Origin: Tateyamaria omphalii
GTDB taxonomy: Bacteria > Pseudomonadota > Alphaproteobacteria > Rhodobacterales > Rhodobacteraceae
Direction of reading: 5' to 3'
Assembly: GCF_014651375.1 (NCBI RefSeq)
Contig: NZ_BMWT01000004.1
Location: 372,001-436,000, forward strand
DNA: 64,000 nucleotides
Below are positions 35,675 through 44,423 of the stretch, in pieces. The notes beneath the pieces are model-generated. The model ran no database searches. It saw nothing but the letters and a program-made list of their open reading frames with translations, and was not told the origin of the DNA. A program made the position numbers and the translations under genes. Numbering within the stretch: the first letter of the stretch is position 1; every line of letters begins with the position of its first letter.

Positions 35675-36682
35675 TTACTGGAGTTTCCGCGCGTCCGCGG
35701 CGGGCAGGTACGCGTCGGTGAAGTACAGGCTGGCGTCAGGTGCGTTCTGGAACTCGTAGGTTTCAGCCAATTGCTCCAGCGCCGTTGCCATGCGTGCGGA
35801 ATCCACTGCGCCCATGCCGTTTGCCTCAACCGCATCCGTCAGCACGTTGGCATCGATGGCCAGTTGCAGGCGGCGTTGTTCCAATGCTGCGTCGGCGGCA
35901 GGGTTGCGCTCGACCAGGCTTTCGATGGCCTTGGCCGGGTCTGCGATGGCGTCTTTCCAACCGGCAGCGACGGCCGTCAGGAAGCCGGTGACGATCTCGG
36001 GATTCTCAGCAGCGAAGTCGGTGTTGGCGATGATCGCGTTACCGTAAAGCTCAAGCCCATAGTCGGCCATGAGGATGGTCGAGATGTCTTCTTCGGGCAC
36101 GCCCAGGCGCACGAGGTTCAGGAAGGACGAGAACGAAAAACCGGTGACAGCCGCCACGTTGCCTTCTGCCAGCATCGGCTCGCGTGTGGGGAAGCCTACG
36201 GGTTCCACCGTGATCTTGTCCACGTCGAGATTGTTGGCGGTGGCAAAGGCCGGGAACTGTGCCCATGCGCCATCGGGGGGCGGGGCGCCCAGCACGCGGC
36301 CTTCGAGATCTTTGGGCTCGGATACGCCCAGCGACTTGCGGCCTACGATGGCGAAGGGCGGCTTGCCATAGACCATCATCACGGCGGTCACTGGTGCGCC
36401 GGGGTTCTGATCCAGGAATTTTACGAGGCTGTTGATGTCGGCAAAGCCCATCGGGAACGCACCGGAGGCCACTTTCGGTATCGCGTCGAGCGAGCCCTGG
36501 CCCGCAGAGATTTCAACATTCAGGTCGGCTGCACCGAAATGACCGTTGTCGATGGCGGCGAAATAGGGTGCGGCTGGCCCTTCGAATTTCCAGTCGAGTG
36601 CAAAGGGCACTTGCGTTTCGGCCATGGCGGCACCGGCCAGCGCGGCGGTCGCAGCAAAGGCGGCGAGGGTACGTTTGAGCAT
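35675..36682 (-). CDS. NMT1/THI5-type ABC substrate-binding protein
   Basis: A 335-residue periplasmic protein. A Sec signal (KRTLAAFAATAALAGAAMA) precedes VPFALDWKFEGPAAPYFAAIDNGHFGAADLNVEI, the NMT1-like opening, and VGRKSLGVSEPKDLEGRVLGAPPPDGA in the second lobe. Relatives bind pyrimidine thiamine precursors, riboflavin precursors, nitrate or sulfonates; next to ureide genes a purine, allantoin or related heterocycle is plausible but unproven. It is divergent from the aminotransferase gene, and the gap holds a perfect GTTCCG-GGA-CGGAAC dyad. Confidence 0.88.
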   Translation of the reverse strand: MLKRTLAAFAATAALAGAAMAETQVPFALDWKFEGPAAPYFAAIDNGHFGAADLNVEISAGQGSLDAIPKVASGAFPMGFADINSLVKFLDQNPGAPVTAVMMVYGKPPFAIVGRKSLGVSEPKDLEGRVLGAPPPDGAWAQFPAFATANNLDVDKITVEPVGFPTREPMLAEGNVAAVTGFSFSSFLNLVRLGVPEEDISTILMADYGLELYGNAIIANTDFAAENPEIVTGFLTAVAAGWKDAIADPAKAIESLVERNPAADAALEQRRLQLAIDANVLTDAVEANGMGAVDSARMATALEQLAETYEFQNAPDASLYFTDAYLPAADARKLQ

Positions 36683-36724
36683 AGGTTTCTCCCAGGTGGT
36701 GACCGCGTGACGTTAGGGGCTGTT

Positions 36725-36739
36725 GTTCCGGGACGGAAC
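36725..36739. promoter_or_regulatory. Perfect dyad in the ABC/aminotransferase divergent promoter
   Basis: GTTCCGGGACGGAAC, a 15-bp perfect dyad 43 bases before the binding-protein start and 138 bases before the aminotransferase start. The form resembles IclR/AllR-type operators, but no regulator gene of that family is adjacent. Confidence 0.5.
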
Positions 36740-36877
36740 GGATGGCCCCCCGCCACGTCGCTTTCTCTGGGTCGAGAATGTGCGGCGTGCTGAAAAATTA
36801 TGCAATTGCTTTCGATCAGCATTGTGTGGGCGTTCGGTTCGTGGCCTTGTGGTGGTGAACCCAGAGGGAGGCCCGAG

Positions 36878-38227
36878 ATGAAAGACGACAATTTCCTACG
36901 CGCCAACAATGCCCGCCACATGTGGCACCCGATGGGGCATCCGGGCGAGGCGACGGCCCATGCACCGACCATCATCACAGGGGCTGAAGGCTCGGTGATT
37001 GAGGATATTGACGGTCATAAAACGGTCGACGCAGTTGGGGGGCTGTGGTGCGTGAACCTTGGCTATTCCAACGATGCCGTGAAAGACGCGATTGCCAAGC
37101 AACTTTATGATCTGCCCTACTATTCCGCCTTCTTTGGCACGTCGAACCCGACAGCGATCGAGGCGTCTTATGCTGTCCGTTCGTTCTTTGAGGATGACGG
37201 CATGGCGCGGGTGTTCTTTACCTCGGGCGGGTCGGATTCGGTGGAGACATGCCTGCGTCTTGCGCGGCAATACCATCGCATCAAGGGGGAGCCGGGGCGG
37301 ACGAAGTTCCTGTCGCTGAAGAAAGGCTATCACGGCACGCATTTCGGCGGAGCGTCGGTCAACGGGAACAATCGGTTTCGCATCGCTTACGAGCCGCTGA
37401 TGCCGGGCTGTTTTCACCTGCCCTCGCCGTATCCCTATCGCAATCCGTTTGATGAAACGGACCCGGCGCTGCTGGCCCAGCATGTTGCTGCGGCGATGGA
37501 GGACGAGATCCAGTTTCAGGGGCCGGGCAGCATTGCCGCCTTTATCATGGAGCCTATTCAGGGGGCGGGCGGTGTCATCGTTCCGCATGACACCTTCATG
37601 CCGCTGATGCGTGAAATTTGCGACCGGCATGGTATCCTGATGATCGCGGATGAAGTGATCACAGGCTTTGGCCGCACGGGTGATTGGAGTGGGTCACGCC
37701 ATTGGGGCGTGCAGCCGGACATGATGAGCTGTGCCAAGGGCATCACCTCGGGTTATTTCCCCGTTGGGGCCGCGCTGATGAGCGAAGCGGTGGCCGAGGT
37801 GTTTGAGAAAGCGGATGCCGATGGCGCGATTTTCCACGGCTACACCTATTCGGCGCATCCGGTGGGAGCGGCAGCTGTGACGGCCTGTCTGGAGGAAACG
37901 TTGCGGTTGGACACCAAAGCCAATGCGGTTCCGCGCGGCACTCAGCTTTATGATGGCTGTGTGTCCTTGATGGAGAAGTATGACATTGTCGGGGATGTCC
38001 GTGGCGGGCACGGGTTGATGACGGGTGTGGAACTGGTCAGTGATCGGGCGTCCAAAACCCCGCTGGATACCGAGGCGATGAAGCGCATGCACAAGGCCAC
38101 TTACGAGGCTGGTGCAATGGTGCGGATCGGAGGCAATAACATCATGATGTCGCCGCCGCTGGTGGTGACGGAAGATGAGATTGCCCGCGTACTGAGTGCG
38201 TTGGATGCTGGATTGGCGGCGGTATGA
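36878..38227 (+). CDS. Class III omega-aminotransferase
   Basis: A 449-residue PLP enzyme of the omega-amino acid:pyruvate type. TSGGSDSVETCLRLARQY binds the cofactor phosphate, KKGYHGTHFGG follows, ILMIADEVITGFGRTG holds the PLP-pyridine aspartate, and the Schiff-base lysine is in SCAKGITSGYFPVGA at about residue 287. ATG at 36878 follows AGAGGGAGG. It could act on taurine, beta-alanine, putrescine or another omega-amine; these subgroups cannot be told apart from the motifs. It is divergent from the NMT1-type transporter and convergent with the response regulator gene. Confidence 0.9.
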   Translation: MKDDNFLRANNARHMWHPMGHPGEATAHAPTIITGAEGSVIEDIDGHKTVDAVGGLWCVNLGYSNDAVKDAIAKQLYDLPYYSAFFGTSNPTAIEASYAVRSFFEDDGMARVFFTSGGSDSVETCLRLARQYHRIKGEPGRTKFLSLKKGYHGTHFGGASVNGNNRFRIAYEPLMPGCFHLPSPYPYRNPFDETDPALLAQHVAAAMEDEIQFQGPGSIAAFIMEPIQGAGGVIVPHDTFMPLMREICDRHGILMIADEVITGFGRTGDWSGSRHWGVQPDMMSCAKGITSGYFPVGAALMSEAVAEVFEKADADGAIFHGYTYSAHPVGAAAVTACLEETLRLDTKANAVPRGTQLYDGCVSLMEKYDIVGDVRGGHGLMTGVELVSDRASKTPLDTEAMKRMHKATYEAGAMVRIGGNNIMMSPPLVVTEDEIARVLSALDAGLAAV

Positions 38228-38304
38228 AAAAAGTGAGTGATGTGCTGGGCACTTGAGACAGTGCTGAAGCTGGTTGGTGGTTGGCACCTGTCGCGCAAAT
38301 TTTG

Positions 38305-38934
38305 CTACTTTGAAACCAGACCAGCGGTGATGAGCAGGTGAACGAGTTCCGCGACCGACGCGACTTGCATCTTCTCGAGAATGCGGGCGCGGTGATGATC
38401 CACTGTTCGCGGACTGATGTTCAAACTAAGGCCGATTTGCTTGCTTGAAGTGTTGGATGAATCCTGTGCCATCATGTGCGCGATTTCCCATTCGCGCTTT
38501 GTCAGCGTGTCAACTCGCGCGTGAACACTGTTCATCCTTGCCCGAGAAGCCCGTGCTTTTTGGTCCTCCTTGAGTGCGGCATCGATGTGTTCAAGCAGCA
38601 ACGATTGTCGAAACGGTTTTTCCAGAAAGTCGATTGCTCCGGCCTTGATGGCTTGAACGGATTCCGGAACGCCTCCATGCCCAGTTATGAAGATGATCGG
38701 AAGCAAATAGTCTTTTTGCGCTAACCGTTCTTGCAACTGGAGGCCATTCATACCCGGCATTCCGTAGTCAAGGACAAGGCAACCGGATTGATCCGGGTCA
38801 TATGCGTTCAAGAAAACATCCGCGGATTCAAATGATTTCACATTGTAGCCGCGCTTGGTCAGCGCACGTGACAGAGACGAACGAATGTCTTCGTCGTCAT
38901 CTACAATGAATACAATTTGATCCTGTTCACTCAT
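38305..38934 (-). CDS. FixJ-type response regulator
   Basis: A 209-residue two-domain regulator. The receiver has the acid pocket VDDDED near residue 12, the phosphoacceptor aspartate in CLVLDYGMPGMNG at about 57, Thr in IIFITGHGG and Lys in DFLEKPF. The output is a LuxR-type helix-turn-helix (LTKREWEIAHMMAQ, ISPRTVDHHRARILEKM). It lies 70 bases after the kinase gene on the same strand, its evident partner. Targets are unknown; the neighbouring aminotransferase gene is a candidate. Confidence 0.92.
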   Translation of the reverse strand: MSEQDQIVFIVDDDEDIRSSLSRALTKRGYNVKSFESADVFLNAYDPDQSGCLVLDYGMPGMNGLQLQERLAQKDYLLPIIFITGHGGVPESVQAIKAGAIDFLEKPFRQSLLLEHIDAALKEDQKARASRARMNSVHARVDTLTKREWEIAHMMAQDSSNTSSKQIGLSLNISPRTVDHHRARILEKMQVASVAELVHLLITAGLVSK

Positions 38935-39004
38935 CCATCTGTTCCCATACAGCTAATTCGGAGCTTTCGGTGAGTTGAAGAAAGTATTGTTGTCCCATGT
39001 AGCT

Positions 39005-41374
39005 TCACACGTGTGCCGTCGTCAGTTGACTGTTGTCTGGCTTATCAGCCTCTTGGGGGTCGTCCAGAGCCTGGGCCAGTTTGAGAGAAAACGCAAAGCA
39101 TGCCCCGCCATCATCTGTGTCTTTGAGCCAGAGCTGACCGCCGTTGTCCTCTACAATTGATCTGCTGATGTTGAGGCCGAGGCCCATGCCGCCGGTTTTT
39201 GTCGTTTCGAATTGTGCAAATGCATCGAAGTCAGGTGAAATCCCAGGGCCGCTGTCGCGCACCGAAATCTCTGCAAAGTCACCGGCACGCTTGGCATACA
39301 CCGTGATTTGCCTCCTGTCAGGTGCGTGTTCGGCGATGGCTTCAATGGCATTGTTCAGCAGGTTGACGAGAACCTGAGCCACGTGAATGCGGATCGCAAT
39401 CACCGAGGGGACATCGTCAATGGAACAAGAAATATCGATTTTGTTCGACGTGGCTTCGGGTTGTATCAACCTCAGGGATTGTTGGATGAGCTCGTCCAGA
39501 TTGAACACCGTCGCCGCGCCATCATCTTTTCTGACGAAACTGCGCAGAGCGCGGATGATGTCGCCGGCCCGATGTGCCTGTTGGTCCAGTTCCGACAGAA
39601 TCTCGACAAGAGCAGGATCGCTGCTTTCTGTTTCGTTTATGGTTGAAATGGCGGCATCTACATTCTGCGTGATCGCAGTCAGTGGCTGGTTCAGTTCATG
39701 GGCCAACCCGGTGGCCATTTGGCCCATCACGTTCACTCTGGCGTAGTGAGACAGATCGCGGTTCAGGTCTCGTATTTTTTCTTCAGTATCCCGCCTTTGT
39801 GTCACATCATCCATAGTTGCGACGGCGTGGATCGGGTTTCCTTGATCATCCCGTACCATGATTGCATTGACGCGGAGCCAAACAACTTTTCCGTCGCTGC
39901 GGATGTACCTCATATCCTGGGAGTATTCGTAGTCGTCGTGTGCCATTTCTGCGAATACCGGGAATGCATTTGCATCATCCGGGTGCAGGACATCGTGGAT
40001 GGTCAACTTTTGCATGTCTTCTGTTGAATGACCCAACATATCTGCAAACTGAGCGTTTACACGGATGAATTCGCCCGTTTCCGGCATGATCTGTGCCATT
40101 CCACGCGAAGCAAGTTCGAAGGTTCGGCCATATTCCCGTTCGGATTTCCGCCGCCTTGCGATTTCCTGAACTAGCGCTTCGTTCGTTGCCTCAAGCTCTT
40201 GATAGGTTTTCGGCAAGGGGTCGGATGCCGACACCTCGCCCTGAGACACCAGTGCTGCACGCACGGCAAAGGCGCGCACGGGCTTGTGGATACGATTTGC
40301 CAGAAGAAGACCAATGCCAGCTGCAGCAAGAGTGATTGCCGTCGCAATCCAAATGTTTTGCAGCCGGTTTTCTTTGATGCCGCCAATGAAGTCGTCTTCG
40401 GGTGCGTAAACTGCAATTGTCCAGGGCAGATCTTCGCTGATCGCCGGCATCAGGGTCGACACATAGGTTTTGCCATCATGCTGAAACTTTGATGAAGTTT
40501 CTTCCTCGACAGAAATTGTGCCACCTTCCGCAAGGCCGGCAAAGGCGGATCGAGCGATCGGGTCACCCAGTTCGTCGATACTTGCAAATCGCAGCGTACC
40601 GTCTTCGTCCATGGTTTTGATCAGCTGGGCATCTGGGTGGGCGATGACATCACCGTTCCTGTTGAGAATGAACGCGACGCCGTTCTGGCCGATGGATAGT
40701 TGTGCCAGAAAGCTGGAGATAGCACTGATTTCGATGTCAACGCCAATGACACCTTGAATGACGCCGGAGCCGTTCACCACGGGGGATGCGACGGTAATCC
40801 CGGGCTGGCGAGAAGAAAAAAAGATGTATGGATCGGTCCATATACTGTCCCATCCTGCGCTGGCCCGTTTGAACCAAGGACGCGTTCGGGGGTCAAAGTT
40901 ATCATTGGGGTCATTGGCTTGGTCGACAATGGCATAATCATCCGCACGCCAGATTAACTCCGTACTGCGTGCGTCGCCGTCTCTTACGATGATCTTTGAA
41001 CGATATGTGCCGGATTCCTCTGTGCGCATAACGTAGACGAAGTTGCCGTTCTGATCGCCGAAAAAAATGCCGGCGAACTGGGGCGCGATGTGCAGTTGCT
41101 GGAACAGCAACGCTTCAAGCATTTCACGATTGTCGCTTGCAACAATCCTGTTTTCGGCAAGGCGGGTCGCAAGATCTGCGGCGACGTATGCAGGCTCAAG
41201 AAACCCCTTTGAATGCTCGATGGTGTTGGTGCCCACATCACTCAGCAGGTCATGGGCGTGATTTAGAAGCGCTTTTTCAGATGTCAGGTATGACGAGAAA
41301 ACGACGGTCATGATCGCGATGAATTGTAACCCGGCCAGGCAAATGGCCAGTATGGCACCAAGAGAGATCCTCAT
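39005..41374 (-). CDS. Membrane sensor histidine kinase with Cache and PAS domains
   Basis: A 789-residue kinase. A first membrane helix at about residues 7-28 and a second at about 345-365 flank a periplasmic double-Cache domain (FDPRTRPWFKRASAGWDSIWTDPYIF, VIGVDIEISAI). A cytoplasmic PAS domain lies at about 420-545. The phosphoacceptor is in HELNQPLTAITQNVDAAIS at about 575, and the ATPase has LLNNAIEAI, RDSGPGISPD and GMGLGLNISRSIVEDNGG, a FixL/DctB-like pattern. It senses a small periplasmic ligand, such as an organic acid or amino acid, and would phosphorylate the FixJ-type regulator downstream. Confidence 0.92.
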   Translation of the reverse strand: MRISLGAILAICLAGLQFIAIMTVVFSSYLTSEKALLNHAHDLLSDVGTNTIEHSKGFLEPAYVAADLATRLAENRIVASDNREMLEALLFQQLHIAPQFAGIFFGDQNGNFVYVMRTEESGTYRSKIIVRDGDARSTELIWRADDYAIVDQANDPNDNFDPRTRPWFKRASAGWDSIWTDPYIFFSSRQPGITVASPVVNGSGVIQGVIGVDIEISAISSFLAQLSIGQNGVAFILNRNGDVIAHPDAQLIKTMDEDGTLRFASIDELGDPIARSAFAGLAEGGTISVEEETSSKFQHDGKTYVSTLMPAISEDLPWTIAVYAPEDDFIGGIKENRLQNIWIATAITLAAAGIGLLLANRIHKPVRAFAVRAALVSQGEVSASDPLPKTYQELEATNEALVQEIARRRKSEREYGRTFELASRGMAQIMPETGEFIRVNAQFADMLGHSTEDMQKLTIHDVLHPDDANAFPVFAEMAHDDYEYSQDMRYIRSDGKVVWLRVNAIMVRDDQGNPIHAVATMDDVTQRRDTEEKIRDLNRDLSHYARVNVMGQMATGLAHELNQPLTAITQNVDAAISTINETESSDPALVEILSELDQQAHRAGDIIRALRSFVRKDDGAATVFNLDELIQQSLRLIQPEATSNKIDISCSIDDVPSVIAIRIHVAQVLVNLLNNAIEAIAEHAPDRRQITVYAKRAGDFAEISVRDSGPGISPDFDAFAQFETTKTGGMGLGLNISRSIVEDNGGQLWLKDTDDGGACFAFSLKLAQALDDPQEADKPDNSQLTTAHV

Positions 41375-41525
41375 TCGCGACCCCTGCTTTTGCTCCCAAG
41401 CGACGCAAAGTCACATCTTGCGCATGCATCCCTGCAACGTGCACTTGTGATCATTGTTCTTACCCCTAGGCGACGACGCGTGACCCGTCCGATGTACAGG
41501 CATAGTGCCCGCTTGGCTCAAACAA

Positions 41526-42140
41526 TTATGATGTATCGTTGCCTGAACGTTGCGTCGCACTGAGGTATGCTGTCGTTGATTTCAGCATTTCTTCAATTCT
41601 AGACGCTGCAGCATTGATGTCCTCGACCTCTTCATCTGTCCAGCGATGCATCCTGAGTTTGGTCGCATAAACAACTCCAACGACCCTGTTGCTTGTGCCG
41701 AAAACAGGTGCGCCGACGAATGAAGCCAAACCGTATTGCCGAACAGCTGCGCTTCCGCTGACAAGCGGATGATAGAATGCGTCACAGATTATGAGGGTCT
41801 TTTTCAACCCAACAACATGGGCGCACACTTCCTCCATCGCAGACGGAGCCGCCCCACCCGGAAAGTAGTATTGAAGACCAGAACTGTGCGGATACACTAA
41901 GCCGCTCGTGCCGGTGTTGTGTGCCGCAAGCACCCTGTTAGAAGTATCTTGGCCGCCATGCATATTTCGTTCAAGGTCATTGCCGTCGAGGCTGGTTCGG
42001 TCACCAGGACTGATACTGGAACCAGCTTTTTCATTGGGGATGGTCGACAGCAAATCGACTGGAAGATCGTGGTTTGGAGCAGCAATCATCAAGTTCCTTA
42101 CCATCGAACGGGCTGACATGGGGCCAAGATACTGACGCAT
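41526..42140 (-). CDS. GAF-domain protein
   Basis: A protein of about 204 residues if ATG at 42140 is used; a GTG at 42254 would give 242. The GAF domain spans roughly residues 60-190: RVLAAHNTGTSGLVYPHSSGLQYYF, CAHVVGLKKTLIICDAFYHPLV, YGLASFVGAPVFGTSNRVVGVVYAT and the closing helix EEVEDINAAASRIEEML. There is no output domain, so it may act as a soluble sensor subunit or a redox (methionine-sulfoxide-type) protein. It lies upstream of the kinase gene on the same strand, 151 bases away. The start is uncertain. Confidence 0.65.
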   Translation of the reverse strand: MRQYLGPMSARSMVRNLMIAAPNHDLPVDLLSTIPNEKAGSSISPGDRTSLDGNDLERNMHGGQDTSNRVLAAHNTGTSGLVYPHSSGLQYYFPGGAAPSAMEEVCAHVVGLKKTLIICDAFYHPLVSGSAAVRQYGLASFVGAPVFGTSNRVVGVVYATKLRMHRWTDEEVEDINAAASRIEEMLKSTTAYLSATQRSGNDTS

Positions 42141-42422
42141 AACCACCGGCACATGCAGGCGGCCAAAGCCGCCAGCATGGAACGTCGTGACTGGTAACGA
42201 ACTGTGTCTGGCAGCAATCACCAGACCGGTGATTAAACATCTTAACAACGGCACGCTACGTTAGAACGAGACCGCCTGTAAATTCGCGTGATCACCTAAG
42301 TAAATTCACCTATGTCCGCCATGGCGCGCCCAAATATCCGAGCCTTCGCCTTCGTATTCTGCAGCTCGATCAAGGGTTGCCTGCATTAGAAAACAAGCTG
42401 GCAGTTACGGCGGTATTGACCG

Positions 42423-43436
42423 CTAGTTGGGTGACCGAAGCAGGGCGGCCTCGCGGCGACGCAGGCACATCCGCACGGTTGGACCATAGCTGCCCGTCCT
42501 GTGTTCAAGTTCGGGAAACAGTGCCAGCACTTCCTCCCTGATGTCTTCTTCTATCGAATTCATCGTTGTCGCGCCGGGGTAGTAGCTTTCGCTTGGACAC
42601 CCTTCCGCCATAACGATCTGGTGTTGATCAAACATCAGATGAAAATACGTGATCTCGTCGCAAGGCTCGGAGAATATGGTGTCGCCATCGACAAGGTGCT
42701 TGGCGCAAACAAGCACCTCGGATTCTCCAAACATCAACTCTGCCCGCAACCCGCAGATCAGCATTCTATGCAGCGGCGACACACGCAAATCGCGCGAGTT
42801 TCCCAAAGCCCCTTCCTTTATCATGATGGGTGCAAACCGGTCTTTACCGACGGTTTTGGTCTGACCAAGCCAGCGAAGTGGTTGTGCGCCGTCGTCACGT
42901 GTCATGATCAGGTCGCCTTCGCGTAACTCTTCAATTGCCACCGGACCATCAACGGTTTCAATTCGTGTGCCTTGAACAAAACACGTCAGAAAGTCGTCGT
43001 AGCTTGTTGTTGGAAGCCCGGTGGTCCGTGTGACCGAGTATGTTTCGCCGGGGACCAGTTCGAAGGTTGTGACGTAACCCTGAAGAGATGAAAAAGCTGC
43101 CGAGTTTGCGTTGTGTAAATCGTAGATGAAGCCAACTGACGCACCCGAGGAATCGAAAACTTCAAACTCGTTTTCCGGGTTTGTAGGTGCATTTGTGAAC
43201 ACGGTCCCATCTATGGTGCCGTTCAAAAGTTGGGTTGGTGCCGCAGCGAAGTTGCCTGGCACACCGTCATTGAAAATGTTGTCCTGAGAATCTGTGTCTG
43301 TAACTGTCGCCGCAGTTGGTGCAGCCGCCGCAGATGCCGTGAACGTGCCCCCTGTCGCAATGGTTCCGAAATTGTAGTTGGCAGCAGTAATGCCAAGGTC
43401 TGAAAGGGAGTAAACAAGGATTGTTCTGTCTGGCAT
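42423..43436 (-). CDS. Hint (Hedgehog/intein)-domain protein
   Basis: A 337-residue protein common in type to Rhodobacterales. Residues 1 to about 150 are Ala/Thr-rich and beta-structured (TATVTDTDSQDNIFNDG). The Hint domain begins at about residue 153 with CFVQGTRIETVDGPVAIEELREGDLIMTRDDG, whose leading cysteine is the splicing or cleavage nucleophile, and has the block-B-like SPLHRMLI with TH replaced by LH. The end has no downstream extein, so autocleavage or secretion anchoring is more likely than splicing. No signal peptide is visible; its role is unknown. Confidence 0.82.
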   Translation of the reverse strand: MPDRTILVYSLSDLGITAANYNFGTIATGGTFTASAAAAPTAATVTDTDSQDNIFNDGVPGNFAAAPTQLLNGTIDGTVFTNAPTNPENEFEVFDSSGASVGFIYDLHNANSAAFSSLQGYVTTFELVPGETYSVTRTTGLPTTSYDDFLTCFVQGTRIETVDGPVAIEELREGDLIMTRDDGAQPLRWLGQTKTVGKDRFAPIMIKEGALGNSRDLRVSPLHRMLICGLRAELMFGESEVLVCAKHLVDGDTIFSEPCDEITYFHLMFDQHQIVMAEGCPSESYYPGATTMNSIEEDIREEVLALFPELEHRTGSYGPTVRMCLRRREAALLRSPN

Positions 43437-43519
43437 GGGGGCGTTCCTCTCCCTTGGGGGCTTGCTGGAAACAACAGTGCTCTACCTGTTCTGTGTGGCA
43501 GCCACTGTGACAATCGACG

Positions 43520-43545
43520 AGTTTACCATTACGATTCAGTAAACT
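43520..43545. promoter_or_regulatory. Inverted repeat upstream of the Hint gene
   Basis: Arms AGTTTAC and GTAAACT are separated by 12 bases, starting 84 bases upstream of the Hint start codon. The geometry suits a helix-turn-helix dimer. No matching second copy was found, so the regulator is unknown. Confidence 0.4.
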
Positions 43546-43603
43546 TGGGTGTTCCGCAGACCGAGACTTCTTTCTTCAATTGCGTGACCAGGATGGCCCC
43601 CCA

Positions 43604-44005
43604 CTAGTTTTCGATTCTATGGCGCGCGATGAGAGTGTAATGCACCTTGGAATCAAACAGCTGCGGCAGTCCGAAATACATGTCTGGGATGTCTTCATTC
43701 AAAGACGCCAAGACAAAAGCAGTCACCAATTCCGCCCGATCGTTCAAAAGCAGAATCCGTTCGGTCAGGCAAAGCAATTGTTCCGCCGTTTCGATGAGGC
43801 GAAAGCACTGACCGTCGAAGATGAAAGATGCATAGTTGTCCGGGGGAAGCTGCGGAAAAACGTAAGTGTCGCCAAGGTGCAGGCAATCTTCTTGAGATAG
43901 CTCGCAGTTAACCATCAAGCCATCGACAACGCGGACATCCTGAGCCCGGATCAGATGGGAGTGACCCACGAGATTGCCTTTCAGTGTGCTCGGCCAATGT
44001 TCCAT
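43604..44005 (-). CDS. Hypothetical 133-residue protein
   Basis: An unrecognised protein with balanced, protein-like composition (LTERILLLNDRAELVTAFVLASLNEDIPDMYFGLPQLFD) and no signal peptide or membrane helix. No strong ribosome binding site precedes the ATG at 44005. It lies 167 bases upstream of the Hint gene on the same strand, so the two might be linked. No function can be suggested. Confidence 0.55.
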   Translation of the reverse strand: MEHWPSTLKGNLVGHSHLIRAQDVRVVDGLMVNCELSQEDCLHLGDTYVFPQLPPDNYASFIFDGQCFRLIETAEQLLCLTERILLLNDRAELVTAFVLASLNEDIPDMYFGLPQLFDSKVHYTLIARHRIEN

Positions 44006-44386
44006 TGAGTGTCAAACTCCGTTTTAGCGACCACTCGCGATCAGCCAACTCAATCCAATCAAGCTTTTGCAGCCTGGTTCGGTTTCTGTTGGGGGTGGAA
44101 GCCCATATCGCCCGTTCCCCTCGTATTTTTTACGTCCCGTGCATTCAGGCACTCCTTCACAAGTCCAAGTGGGCAGAGTGAAACATGGATTGCGCAGGGC
44201 ATGGGACCTCGCACAAAACCCAAGAGTGATTTAGTTGTTGTGCTGCATATTCGTGATCACGTGGCAGCGATATGCGTGTCGTTGCCTACGAAAATCATTT
44301 GGCAAGTTGCCAGCCAAGGCCGGTGTTCTTCGAATCTTTTGCAGACATACCAGATTATTGGACTTGTACCCGTTCCAAAGATATAA
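44006..44386. other. Intergenic region before the sox-linked metallohydrolase
   Basis: About 380 bases with only short overlapping frames and no recognisable gene. It holds the promoter region of the divergent genes on both sides and ends at the predicted sulfide-responsive operator at 44387. Confidence 0.45.
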
Positions 44387-44408
44387 CAAATTCGTATATA
44401 AGAATTTG
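44387..44408. promoter_or_regulatory. SoxR/SqrR/BigR-type operator
   Basis: Perfect inverted repeat CAAATTC, GTATATAA, GAATTTG. It contains ATTC-N8-GAAT, the recognition pattern reported for the persulfide-sensing repressor SqrR. It lies 15 bases before the start codon of the Tat-type metallohydrolase gene and would block its transcription or 5' leader when bound. Confidence 0.75.
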
Positions 44409-44423
44409 ATGATGGAGAGAGCA

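Noticed and set aside
35633-36793. 386-residue plus-strand frame
   Set aside because: It lies antisense to the NMT1-type binding protein and part of the ATPase gene, has no family motif and no ribosome binding site; GC-rich codon bias of the real genes explains it.
44009-44386. 125-residue plus-strand frame
   Set aside because: No motif, poor start, and it runs into the operator region of the metallohydrolase gene.
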